From NCBI RefSeq assembly GCF_900107135.1, contig NZ_FNOV01000012.1, positions 105,737-169,736 on the forward strand: DNA of 64,000 nt, read 5' to 3'. The notes below the pieces were generated by a model. That model ran no database searches and was not told where the DNA came from. It saw only the letters and a list, made by a program, of their open reading frames with translations. Each line of letters starts with the position of its first letter. Position 1 is the stretch's first letter. Positions 52,654-60,749 of this stretch are shown piece by piece. The stretch is from Hymenobacter psychrophilus. GTDB taxonomy: Bacteria > Bacteroidota > Bacteroidia > Cytophagales > Hymenobacteraceae. The translations under genes and the position numbers were made by a program.

Positions 52654-52688
52654 TTTGGGCCGCCTTTTTCGGCCGGCCGCTACCTTTG
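52654..52688 (+). promoter_or_regulatory. Candidate promoter for the DUF4268 gene
   Basis: TTTG at 52654-52657 and TACCTTTG at 52681-52688 are spaced by 23 bases, near the upper limit for Bacteroidota. The -7 box ends six bases before the ATG at 52695, so the mRNA leader would be absent or very short. Confidence 0.5.
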
Positions 52689-52694
52689 CCCCTT

Positions 52695-53156
52695 ATGTAT
52701 AGCAAGACCGAAGCCACCCAGCTCCGCCAGGCCTTCTGGACCACGCTGGGCCAGTACATGCAGCCCGTGCCGTCGGCCGATGGCGGGCCGGTGAACTGGA
52801 TGAACTACAAAACCGGCCTCAAGCACGTGTATTTCCGCCTGCACGCCGACAACCGCCACGCCACTATCGGCATCGAAATCACGCACCCCGACGAAGGGCT
52901 GCGCGAGCTGTTTTTCGAGCAGTTCCGGGAGCTGCGGCCCATGCTGGAAGAGGCGACCGGCGAAACCTGGACCTGGGAGCCGGCCGCCATCAACGAAAGC
53001 GGCCAGCCCCTGGCCCGCATCTACCAGGAGCTGCGCCCCGCCAACCTGTTCTCGCGCGACGACTGGGCCCGGCTCATCCCCTTCTTCAAGCCCCGGCTGG
53101 TGGCGTTGGATGAGTTCTGGAGCACGGGGCAGTACGCGTTTGATGAATTGCGGTAG
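52695..53156 (+). CDS. DUF4268 domain-containing protein
   Basis: The 153-residue soluble protein matches DUF4268 through its length: RQAFWTTLGQYMQPVPSADG, VNWMNYKTGLKHVYFRLHAD and the acidic LRPMLEEATGETWTWEPAAINE. The domain elsewhere is found alone or at the C-terminus of predicted nuclease-type proteins; its own activity is unknown. The start at ATG 52695 fits the family and a good promoter box lies just before it. Its divergent neighbour is a HIRAN protein, which hints at nucleic-acid related roles for both. Confidence 0.8.
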   Translation: MYSKTEATQLRQAFWTTLGQYMQPVPSADGGPVNWMNYKTGLKHVYFRLHADNRHATIGIEITHPDEGLRELFFEQFRELRPMLEEATGETWTWEPAAINESGQPLARIYQELRPANLFSRDDWARLIPFFKPRLVALDEFWSTGQYAFDELR

Positions 53157-53250
53157 AACTGGCAGAATTGTGCACCTAATAAGTCAACTGTAGGGAGATT
53201 TGCGTGATATTGCTCCAGGATATCCAAACAACGCTTACCTATCAACCCAC

Positions 53251-53610
53251 ATGAAAAAGATTATTCCCTTCGCCGGTTTACTGCTGGCTGCCGCTTGCTC
53301 TTGGGCATTTTACCCCAAGCCCGCCGAGCCGACTGGCTATGCAATGGTCATCAGCCGCTTTTCGGGCTCGGCCCTGAATGCCAAAAACACGCTGTCCATC
53401 ATCATGCCCAACGGCGAGGTGCAAGTGCAGGAAACCGATGCTAAAAGCGGCACAATCAAGAAAGTGGCTAACTCCTTCGACCTGATGCACCTCGAAGAGC
53501 TCAAGAAGCTGAACGAGCTACGGCAAAATGGCTGGCGGGTCGTTAACTCGACGCAGATAAGCGTGGGCGCGGGCACTATCAACGAGACCATATACGTGCT
53601 GGAAAAGTAG
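53251..53610 (+). CDS. Small exported protein, DUF4177-like
   Basis: The 119-residue protein has a signal sequence (MKKIIPFAGLLLAAACSWAF) in which AAAC could be a lipobox. The mature part contains MVISRFSGSALNAKNTLSII and a C-terminus GWRVVNSTQISVGAGTINETIYVLEK, similar to the end of DUF4177 proteins, where GW precedes two beta strands. The function is unknown. ATG 53251 is preferred over the in-frame start at 53200 because it gives a clean signal peptide. Confidence 0.6.
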   Translation: MKKIIPFAGLLLAAACSWAFYPKPAEPTGYAMVISRFSGSALNAKNTLSIIMPNGEVQVQETDAKSGTIKKVANSFDLMHLEELKKLNELRQNGWRVVNSTQISVGAGTINETIYVLEK

Positions 53611-53667
53611 GTTCGCAGCCCCCGCAGCCTCGTAAAGATTGTTAGTTTGCTGCTTCATAGCAAGCCC

Positions 53668-53701
53668 AAAAGGGCACTTTACTCGCGTAAAGTGCCCTTT
53701 T
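53668..53701. terminator. Hairpin between the 53251 gene and the acyl-CoA dehydrogenase gene
   Basis: AAAAGGGCACTTTAC and GTAAAGTGCCCTTTT form a perfect 15-base stem with loop TCGC and T runs in both directions. It separates convergent genes. Confidence 0.85.
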
Positions 53702-53723
53702 TCTGGCGGCAACTGAAATTGGC

Positions 53724-54959
53724 TTACTTGAACGCCTGTATGCCGGTAATATCGGCGCCCGTAATCAGCAGGTGGATGTCGTGGGTGCCTTCGTAGGTGA
53801 TGACCGATTCGAGGTTCATCATGTGGCGCATGATGGGGTACTCGCCGGTGATGCCCATGCCGCCATGAATCTGGCGGGCCTCGCGGGCAATGTGCAGGGC
53901 AATTTCGACGGAGTTGCGCTTGGCCATTGAAATCTGGGCGCTGGTGGCTTTGCCTTCGTTTTTGAGCACTCCGAGGCGCCACACCATCAGCTGGGCCTTG
54001 GTGATTTCGGTAATCATTTCGGCCAGCTTCTTCTGCTGGAGCTGGAAGCCGCCGATGGGCTTACCGAACTGCTCGCGCTCCAGGCTGTATTTCAGGGCCG
54101 ACTCGTAGCAGTCGATAGCCACGCCGATGGCGCCCCAGGCAATGCCGAAGCGGGCCGAGTCGAGGCAGCTTAGGGGGCCTTTGAGGCCGTCGATGCCGGG
54201 CAACAGGTTTTCCTTGGGCACCTTCACGTTGTCGAACACCAGCTCGCCGGTGGTGCTGGCGCGCAGGCTCCATTTGTTGTGGATTTCGGGGGTCGTGAAG
54301 CCTTCCATGCCGCGTTCCACGATGATGCCCTTGATGCGGCCTTCCTCGTTTTTGGCCCACACTACGGCTACCTGGCACTCGGGCGAGTTGGAAATCCAGA
54401 GCTTGGCGCCGTTAAGCAGGTAATAGTCGCCCATGTCCTTGATGTTCGTGGTCATGCCGCCGGGGTTCGAGCCGTGGTCGGGCTCCGTCAGGCCGAAGCA
54501 GCCGAGCCACTCGCCGCTGGCCAGCTTGGGCAGGAACTTGCGGCGCTGCTCCTCCGAGCCGTAGGCGTAGATGGGGAACATCACGAGCGAGCCCTGCACT
54601 GAGGCCGTAGAGCGCATGCCGGAGTCGCCGCGCTCAATTTCCTGCATAATAAGGCCGTAGCTGATGTAGTCGAGGCCGCCGCCGCCGTACTCGGTAGGGA
54701 TAGTAGGGCCGAACGCGCCCACGTCGCCGAACTTGCGCACGATTTCGCTCGGGAAATGCGCCTGCTGGGCCCACTTCTCGATGTTGGGGCTGATTTCCTT
54801 CTTCACAAAGTCGCGGATGCTCTGGCGGATGAGCTTGTGCTCCTCGGTCAGCAGGCCGTCGAGGTCGAAGTAATCGGTAAAACCGGCCGCGTTGGTGGAG
54901 CCGCGCTGGGCGGAGTGGGCTTTGGCCTGGGGCGAAAGAACGTCAGCTTCAGAAGACAT
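53724..54959 (-). CDS. Acyl-CoA dehydrogenase of glutaryl-CoA dehydrogenase type
   Basis: The 411-residue flavoenzyme is closest in pattern to glutaryl-CoA dehydrogenase: FGLTEPDHGSNPGGM (flavin binding, about 159-173), KLWISNSP, NKWSLRASTTGELVFDNVKVP, SLEREQFGKPIGGFQLQQKKLAEM, HGGMGITGEYPIMRHM, and the catalytic glutamate in TYEGTHDIH near residue 390. GCDH oxidatively decarboxylates glutaryl-CoA to crotonyl-CoA in lysine and tryptophan breakdown; other short-chain substrates cannot be excluded. TACCTTTA, one base from the promoter consensus, lies 33 bases before ATG 54959. Confidence 0.88.
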   Translation of the reverse strand: MSSEADVLSPQAKAHSAQRGSTNAAGFTDYFDLDGLLTEEHKLIRQSIRDFVKKEISPNIEKWAQQAHFPSEIVRKFGDVGAFGPTIPTEYGGGGLDYISYGLIMQEIERGDSGMRSTASVQGSLVMFPIYAYGSEEQRRKFLPKLASGEWLGCFGLTEPDHGSNPGGMTTNIKDMGDYYLLNGAKLWISNSPECQVAVVWAKNEEGRIKGIIVERGMEGFTTPEIHNKWSLRASTTGELVFDNVKVPKENLLPGIDGLKGPLSCLDSARFGIAWGAIGVAIDCYESALKYSLEREQFGKPIGGFQLQQKKLAEMITEITKAQLMVWRLGVLKNEGKATSAQISMAKRNSVEIALHIAREARQIHGGMGITGEYPIMRHMMNLESVITYEGTHDIHLLITGADITGIQAFK

Positions 54960-55185
54960 ACAGAGTGCGTTTATAAAGTGGGAATCAGGTGTAAAGGTAG
55001 GGTTTTCAGTAAGGGGAACCGTCTGGCCGGGCCGATGGTTCGATGGGCCGAAGCCGACCCGATACGCCCGCATTACCAGGTTGGTCAGGCAGGAAAAGCT
55101 GTATCTTGGGCTCGTATACGTTTCAAACCGGAATTTCCCCGTACCACTCTGCACTACCTCTACCGAAACACGTTTTACCCTCCCC

Positions 55186-56925
55186 ATGAGTGAGCACAAA
55201 AAGCTAACCGAATTGGAAGCTACCGCTATTTGCGGCAACGATATTTCCTCTTCCTGCCTCTACGTATCGGCCCTGGCCATTGCCTACGCCGGCCAGTACG
55301 CCTTCGTAGCGCTGCTGATTGTGGCGGCGGTGCTGTTTTTATTCCGCAAGATATATGGTGAGGTGGTAGGCGCGCTGCCCCTTAATGGCGGTGCCTACAA
55401 CGTACTGCTCAACACCACCAGCAAGCGCAACGCCGCCATGGCCGCCTGCCTGACCATCCTCTCGTATATGGCTACGGCCGTTATTTCGGCGGCCGAGGCC
55501 ATGCACTACCTGCACACGCTCTGGGCTGGGTTCAACATCAACCTGGGTACGCTGGGGCTGCTGGGGCTGTTTTTGGCGCTCACCATTCTGGGCATCTCCG
55601 AGTCGGCGAAAGTGGCCGTGGCCATTTTCCTGACTCACTTGGTTTCGCTCACGGTGCTGGTGGGCACGGTTATCTGGTTCCTGTTCACCCACGACCTGAG
55701 CACGCTTTCGCTCAACTTCTCGGCCCCCATTCCCGGTGGCAGCCTGGTTACCGCCTTGTTCTTCGGTTTCAGTGCGGCCATGCTGGGTATTTCGGGCTTC
55801 GAAAGCTCGGCCAACTTTGTGGAGGAGCAGGCCCCCGGCGTGTTTGCCAAAACCCTGCGCAACATGTGGATAGTGGTGAGCTTCTTTAACCCGGTTATCG
55901 CCTTTCTGGCCATTGCCGCGCTGCCTATCATTCAGGTAGAAGAGCACGCCGAAACAGTACTTTCGTATCTCGGTACGGTGGCCGGGGGCCAGTGGCTGGG
56001 TACGCTCATCTCGGTCGATGCCGTGGCCGTGCTCAGCGGAGCCGTGCTCACGAGCTTCGTGGGCGTGAGCGGCCTGATGAAACGCATGGCCCTGGACCGG
56101 ATTCTGCCCCAGTTTTTCCTCAAAGAAAACGCCCGCCAGAGCAACTACGTCATCCTGATTACCTTTTTCCTGCTGTGTACTTCAGTGCTCTTTATCACCA
56201 ATGGCGACATCAAGCCGCTGGCGGGCGTGTACACCATTTCGTTTCTGTCGGTGATGGCGCTGTTTGCGATTGGCAACTTCCTGCTCAAGAGCAAGCGTCC
56301 CAACCTGCCGCGCCCGGTGTACGCGGGTATTTTAACGGTTACGGTAGCCCTCATCGGGGTACTGGTGGCCCTGTACGGCAACGTGCAGCTGAACCCCAAG
56401 TTTCTGATCGTCTTTCTGCAGTACTTCCTGCCCTCGATGGCCATTGTGTACATCATGCTCAACCGGGCCTCCATTCTGGAGCTGATTCTGGTTGCTGCCA
56501 AGTCGTTTGCCGACAAATACCCCGGCGTGTCGCGCTTTAGCCGTTTGCAGGTGCAGAAGGCCACCCGCGAGCTGCACCAGCAGGAGTTCGTGTTTTTCAC
56601 GAAGGGCGACAACGTTTCGAACCTGAACAAAGTAATGGCCTACGTGGTGGAAAACGAGTTTACCAACCGTCTCAAGATCGTCACCTTACTTCGCGAGGGC
56701 GAAACTTACTCCCAGGAACTGGTCAAGGATATTGAGGTGCTTGACCGGGCTTACGAGGAAATCCGCATCGACTTCGTGGCCATGCCCGGTCACTTCGGTC
56801 CCGAGCTCATCGACCGCCTGTCGGCTGAGTGGAAAGTACCCAAGAACTTCATGTTCATCGGTTCGCCCGGCGACCGGTTCCCCTACCAGATATCCGAGCT
56901 GGGCGGGGTACGCCTGATCATCTGA
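55186..56925 (+). CDS. APC-superfamily amino acid permease with soluble C-terminal domain
   Basis: The 579-residue protein has about twelve membrane helices in residues 15-440 and belongs to the amino acid-polyamine-organocation family (ATAICGNDISSSCLYVSALA near the start, then LPLNGGAYNVLLN and FFGFSAAMLGISGFESSANFVEEQ). A soluble domain of about 130 residues follows (KATRELHQQEFVFFTKGDNV and a Rossmann-like RLKIVTLLREGETYS), perhaps regulatory. The substrate is unknown. ATG 55186 (MSEHKKLTELEA) is chosen. The stop codon lies inside the arm of the palindrome shared with the TonB receptor gene. Confidence 0.88.
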   Translation: MSEHKKLTELEATAICGNDISSSCLYVSALAIAYAGQYAFVALLIVAAVLFLFRKIYGEVVGALPLNGGAYNVLLNTTSKRNAAMAACLTILSYMATAVISAAEAMHYLHTLWAGFNINLGTLGLLGLFLALTILGISESAKVAVAIFLTHLVSLTVLVGTVIWFLFTHDLSTLSLNFSAPIPGGSLVTALFFGFSAAMLGISGFESSANFVEEQAPGVFAKTLRNMWIVVSFFNPVIAFLAIAALPIIQVEEHAETVLSYLGTVAGGQWLGTLISVDAVAVLSGAVLTSFVGVSGLMKRMALDRILPQFFLKENARQSNYVILITFFLLCTSVLFITNGDIKPLAGVYTISFLSVMALFAIGNFLLKSKRPNLPRPVYAGILTVTVALIGVLVALYGNVQLNPKFLIVFLQYFLPSMAIVYIMLNRASILELILVAAKSFADKYPGVSRFSRLQVQKATRELHQQEFVFFTKGDNVSNLNKVMAYVVENEFTNRLKIVTLLREGETYSQELVKDIEVLDRAYEEIRIDFVAMPGHFGPELIDRLSAEWKVPKNFMFIGSPGDRFPYQISELGGVRLII

Positions 56926-57031
56926 CCACGGATTAGCGCGAATTTTAGCGGATTTCACGGATTTTGTAGCCGACAAAAAAAGCCACCTCAACTGAGGTGG
57001 CTTTTGCTTTTAGCGCTAACCCGTGGTCAGA
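56921..57031. repeat. Palindrome spanning both stop codons of the APC and TonB genes
   Basis: Outer arms TCTGACCACGGATTAGCGC (56921-56939) and its complement (57013-57031) match with one difference and include the TGA stop codons of both convergent genes. An inner perfect hairpin (56978-56990 with 56993-57005, AAAAGCCACCTCA) acts as a bidirectional terminator. Between them lie CGGATT-like units at 10-12 base intervals. Confidence 0.8.
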
Positions 57032-59522
57032 ATTTTGCGCCTACTGAAAGCAGGAAGTTGCGGGTAGCCTGCGGGAAATACCAGTTAAATGTTTGCTGGC
57101 GGCCATCGGCGCCGGGGTAGCCGTAGGTGTAGCCGTTGGCGGCGTAGCGGCGGTTGAGCACGTTATTCACCAGCAGGCCCAGCTCGATTTCCTTCATGAA
57201 CACGGGCCGGATGGTGTAACGTAGCCGAAAATCGAGCACCTGGTAGGGTTGAATGCGGCGGTCTTCGCTCGTAGAATTGTCGAGGTACTGGCGGCTCACT
57301 GTTTTATAGAGCACCGCCGCCCGCAGGCCCCGCAGCGGCTGCACCTCCAGCGTGTGCGCCGACACAACCGAGGGCGAGTAAGAAATAGTACTGGTACGCA
57401 GCATAAACGTGCTGTCGGTGGTGGCTTCCTGGTAGTCCCGGATGCGGTTCTGGCTCAGCGTAATCGTGCTGCTGAGGCTGATTTTGTCGTTGGCCGACAC
57501 GAAACCCGTTAGCTCCAGGCCCCGACGGTAGCTGCGCGCTACGTTGGTACGCAACGGCGTGCCCACATCATTGAGTTGCCCAATCGATACCAGTTGGTTG
57601 CGGTAGTTCATGTAGAAGTAGTTGGCCTCGAAGCGCAACGACGTATTGGGTCCCAGCAGGTTGGTATTGGGCTGGGTAAAGCGGTAGCCGCCCTCGAAGT
57701 CGTGCAGACGCTCGGCCTGGGCGCCCGCGTCGCCGGCGGGGCGGTCAGTGAAATCGGAGCGCACCGGCTCGCGCTGGCCCACCGCGAAACTGGCGTAGAG
57801 CTGCTGCCCTTTGGCCACCGCAAACGTGGCGCCGGCTTTGGGGTTGACGAAGGTGTAGCGGGCGCGGGTAGTTACATCCACCACGCCCTTCACGGCGCGC
57901 GGGTCGTCAGGACTGTGTTCCACGCCATCAATTCCGTACCCGATGTGGCGCACCTGCACGTCGCCGTACACGCCCAGCCTGGGCAGCAGCTGCCAGGTGG
58001 CGCGGGCGTAGGCGTTATAGTCGGTTTTGGTGGCGTCGTTGAAATAGTAGCGCTGACGGATATTACCCGTGGAAGCATACCGGGCCCAGATAATTTCGCC
58101 GTAGTGGTCGTTGATGAAGCGGTTCCAGGCGCCGCCTACCGTCGCCTGGAGCCGGTCGTTGTTCTTGGGCTGGTAATTGAGCGCGAAAGTGCCCCCGTAG
58201 AAGTAGTTGTCGAGGTACTTGCGGTCGATCAGGTCGGTCCGCTTGATGGTGGTGTCGCCGAGCGTGATGTTGGGCAGCTGGTAATTGGCCAGCTTGCGGT
58301 TGGCCCGGAAGCTCTCGTAGTAGCCCAGGCCACGCGTCAGGTGCAGGGCCGCGCCGAGGTTCCAGTCGGGCCCCAGCTGCTGCGAAAGGTGCAGCTGATA
58401 GTGGTTCTGCAGGTAGTTGTCGGTCTGGTTGTCGTAGGTGTAATAGCTGTAGCGGCGGCCTTCCCGGCGCACCCGTTCAGCGTCGGCGGCACTCAGTTCG
58501 CCGTTATCAATAAACTGCTGCAGCAGGCCTGCGTCGCCGGTAAGAGCCGGCTCGGGCACCCCGTTCCAGGCCTGATAGGTTTTCTCGCGGCCCGAAAACG
58601 TGATGAACTTCACCAGCGTATTGTTGGCCTGGTAGCCGGCGGCCAGGTAATACGACTTCAAATCGGAAGCCGCCCGGTTCATGTAGCCGTCGGTGCTGAT
58701 GCGCGAGAGGCGGCCGTCGACCGTGAAATGCTCGCCCAGCAGGCCCGTACCAAACTGCACAGTATTTTTCCAGGTATTAAAGGAGCCGTAGGAGTTGCTG
58801 GTTTCGCCGTAGGCCTCGCGGCGGTTGTCGAGGGTAGAAATGTTGAGGCTGGCCCCGAAAGCGGCCCCGCCATTCTGGCTCGTGCCCACCCCGCGCTGCA
58901 CCTGTAGGCTGCTGATAGATGAAGCCAGATCGGGCAGGTTCACCAGAAACGAGCCGTGCGACTCGGCATCGTTGAGCGGGATGCCGTTGATGGTCATGTT
59001 GATGCCCGTGTTGCTGGTGCCCCGAATGCGGATATCGGTGTAGCCCACGCCCGCCCCGGCATCCGACGTGACGACAACCGAGGGGGTCTGATCGAGCAGA
59101 TAGGGCAAATCCTGACCGAAATTGCGCTTGGCGATATCCTGCTTGCCCAGGTTGGTATAGGCCGTGGCCGTGCGGTCGGAAGCCCGCTGGGCCGTTACGA
59201 GCGCGTCGCCGGTGAGTACGCCGCCGGGTTGCAGTCCGGCGCTTACGCGCTGGGCTTGCGCCTGTCCTTGCAACGTCTGCACGAGGGTTTCATAGCCCAC
59301 AAACGTGATGCGCAGCTCGTGCCGGCCGGCCGGCACAGTGGCCAGATTGAAACTGCCGGCCGCATCGGTGCTGCTGCTGGGCCTGCCGTCGAGCAGGATG
59401 GTGGCACCGGGCAGCGGCTGGCCGGTGCGGGCGTCGGTGATGGTGCCGGCTACGGGCCCTTGGGCCCATGCCGCGCCAGACAGCCCTAACAGGGCCAGTC
59501 CGGTGGTCAATACAGTTTTCAA
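57027..59522 (-). CDS. TonB-dependent outer-membrane receptor under TPP riboswitch
   Basis: The 831-residue protein has a signal peptide (KTVLTTGLALLGLSGAAWA-Q), a CarboxypepD_reg-like N-terminal domain (GPVAGTITDARTGQPLPGAT), a TonB plug (VVVTSDAGAGVGYTDIRIRG and GIPLNDAESHGSFLVNLPDL) and a 22-strand barrel ending in the terminal Phe (NFLLSVGAKF). The TPP riboswitch directly upstream marks it as a probable thiamine or thiamine-precursor receptor. The proposed start is TTG 59522; the only upstream in-frame ATG (59615) lies inside the riboswitch core and is unlikely. Confidence 0.88.
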   Translation of the reverse strand: MKTVLTTGLALLGLSGAAWAQGPVAGTITDARTGQPLPGATILLDGRPSSSTDAAGSFNLATVPAGRHELRITFVGYETLVQTLQGQAQAQRVSAGLQPGGVLTGDALVTAQRASDRTATAYTNLGKQDIAKRNFGQDLPYLLDQTPSVVVTSDAGAGVGYTDIRIRGTSNTGINMTINGIPLNDAESHGSFLVNLPDLASSISSLQVQRGVGTSQNGGAAFGASLNISTLDNRREAYGETSNSYGSFNTWKNTVQFGTGLLGEHFTVDGRLSRISTDGYMNRAASDLKSYYLAAGYQANNTLVKFITFSGREKTYQAWNGVPEPALTGDAGLLQQFIDNGELSAADAERVRREGRRYSYYTYDNQTDNYLQNHYQLHLSQQLGPDWNLGAALHLTRGLGYYESFRANRKLANYQLPNITLGDTTIKRTDLIDRKYLDNYFYGGTFALNYQPKNNDRLQATVGGAWNRFINDHYGEIIWARYASTGNIRQRYYFNDATKTDYNAYARATWQLLPRLGVYGDVQVRHIGYGIDGVEHSPDDPRAVKGVVDVTTRARYTFVNPKAGATFAVAKGQQLYASFAVGQREPVRSDFTDRPAGDAGAQAERLHDFEGGYRFTQPNTNLLGPNTSLRFEANYFYMNYRNQLVSIGQLNDVGTPLRTNVARSYRRGLELTGFVSANDKISLSSTITLSQNRIRDYQEATTDSTFMLRTSTISYSPSVVSAHTLEVQPLRGLRAAVLYKTVSRQYLDNSTSEDRRIQPYQVLDFRLRYTIRPVFMKEIELGLLVNNVLNRRYAANGYTYGYPGADGRQQTFNWYFPQATRNFLLSVGAKF

Positions 59523-59601
59523 AAGTGAAAAATGGAAAAATGGAACGTACCCAGGGCCAGGGGTCGGCCCCCACGGGTGTTTCGTTCGCGGATCGTTTGT
59601 T

Positions 59602-59700
59602 CCCTTCGCCGGCATTACCCGGATCAGGTTCAATGGGTATGATCTCAGCCTTATTGCTACTCGCGTAGCCTGGGGCACCCCTAAACTGTACGGCGAAGGT
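59602..59700 (-). ncRNA. TPP (thiamine pyrophosphate) riboswitch
   Basis: Read on the minus strand the segment shows the conserved THI-box elements: GGGGTGCCCC, GGCTGAGATCATACCC, GAACCTGATCCGGGTAATGC and a closing P1 stem made of CCTTCGCCG and CGGCGAAGG. The order and core bases match the TPP riboswitch. It lies 79 bases before the proposed start of the TonB receptor gene and should repress it when thiamine pyrophosphate is plentiful. An expression platform may lie in the G+C-rich stretch at 59540-59575. Confidence 0.95.
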
Positions 59701-59923
59701 ACGCCGCTAAATATGGTTTCGGCCCGCCTGGCGCATCCAACCAATGCAAAAAGGGCCAGCGGCTTCGTTTTCTATTGGCAATCAGCTATCTTAGAAATAT
59801 GGCCCGCCCATTGCGGCGGCCCAGCCAAAAAGCCGGACCCGGCAAAAACAAGGTGGGGCGGCTACCCGTTGCAATCAGTAGCCCGTCCGGTTTCGGAACT
59901 CCGTTCCTCTTCACCCCCGCGCC

Positions 59924-60157
59924 ATGTCTGTTCCCAGCCTCCTGTATATGCTCGTCGCGCTTATTTTCGCCGCCTTTGTGTTACTGATGCCCGGCCGCCG
60001 CTTGCGCCAGCCCCCGGCCCCCGGCAACGACGATGAGGGCGGTGGTGAGCCGCTCGACGACGGCCTGCCCGATTTCGACCTGCCCCCCGGTATCTCCCGC
60101 CCCATCAACGACTGGGAGCCCGATTACAACTGCCGTCGGCCAGTGAATAGTGAATAG
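59924..60157 (+). CDS. Small single-pass membrane protein with acidic tail
   Basis: The 77-residue protein has one N-terminal membrane helix (SLLYMLVALIFAAFVLLM) followed by GRRLRQPP and an acidic Pro/Asp-rich tail (EPLDDGLPDFDLPPGISRP). I do not recognise it. The last codons and the stop codon are made by a TGAATAG repeat. It is divergent from the TonB receptor and converges on the GNAT gene. Coding status is plausible because of the clear membrane helix and ATG start, but not certain. Confidence 0.5.
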   Translation: MSVPSLLYMLVALIFAAFVLLMPGRRLRQPPAPGNDDEGGGEPLDDGLPDFDLPPGISRPINDWEPDYNCRRPVNSE

Positions 60158-60321
60158 TGCGGAAACGGAACCGGCTATCATCCTGACGAAGTAAGGACTT
60201 TTTTACTTATGAACAACCGTAAAACGACTCGTTCAGCATGGCAAGGTTCTTCCTTCGTCAGGATGACAGCTGGGCTCGTTTCCCACTATTCACTATTCAC
60301 TATTCACTGTTCTCTATTCAT
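60141..60321. repeat. TGAATAG heptad repeats enclosing a REP-like inverted repeat
   Basis: CAGTGAATAGTGAATAGTG near 60141-60159 is mirrored by CACTATTCACTATTCACTAT near 60284-60303. Between them TCATCCTGACGAAG (60178-60191) is mirrored at 60253-60266, a short member of the REP-like family. The whole region separates two convergent genes and contains no gene. Confidence 0.7.
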
Positions 60322-60749
60322 TATAAATCCCTGGCCATCAGGATATAGGGTTCGGTTCCGCGGTAGAAGCGGTTGCCTTCAGGCTCCAGCTTGAAGGCGC
60401 GGTAAAAGGCCTCGTTACGGGCGCGGGCGTCGCACCATAAGCGGCGGGCGCCGTGGCGGCGGGCCTCGTTGATGACGTGGCGCAGTAGCTGCGAGCCGAT
60501 GCCTTGGCCCTGGCAGTCGGGGCGGGTGGCGAACTTGCGGAACCGGGCCACGCTGCCATCAATAAACAACGAAATAACCGATACCAGCTGGCCGTGGCGA
60601 AAGGCGCCAAAGTGCAACCCAACCGCGTCGTTGCCGAGTTGGATGTAGGTAACCGGCTCGTTGGGCCACAGCACTTGGTGGCGCAACTCGTAGGTATCGG
60701 CCGCCGAAATGGCCCGGATGGTAATGTCGGAAGTGGTGATATCAGGCAA
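60321..60749 (-). CDS. GNAT-family N-acetyltransferase
   Basis: The 142-residue protein has the GNAT fold: ISLFIDGSVARFRKFATRPDCQGQGIGSQLLRHVINEARRHGARRLWCDAR, including the acetyl-CoA-binding QGQGIGSQL (about 80-88) and the later strand RLWCDARARNEAFYRAFKL. The substrate cannot be told. The start is TTG 60749, eight bases inside the end of the aldose epimerase gene, which implies translational coupling. It is the last gene of the set pnuC, kinase, epimerase, GNAT on the minus strand. Confidence 0.85.
   Translation of the reverse strand: MPDITTSDITIRAISAADTYELRHQVLWPNEPVTYIQLGNDAVGLHFGAFRHGQLVSVISLFIDGSVARFRKFATRPDCQGQGIGSQLLRHVINEARRHGARRLWCDARARNEAFYRAFKLEPEGNRFYRGTEPYILMARDL

Noticed and set aside
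57576..58907. 443-codon plus-strand frame opposite the TonB receptor
   Set aside because: It is a shadow of the receptor gene; its translation is low in complexity and lacks any family pattern.
59523..59744. N-terminal extension of the TonB receptor, including an ATG at 59615
   Set aside because: The extension is the TPP riboswitch read as protein; the ATG is part of the conserved GGTAATGCC element. A TTG directly before the signal peptide is a better start.
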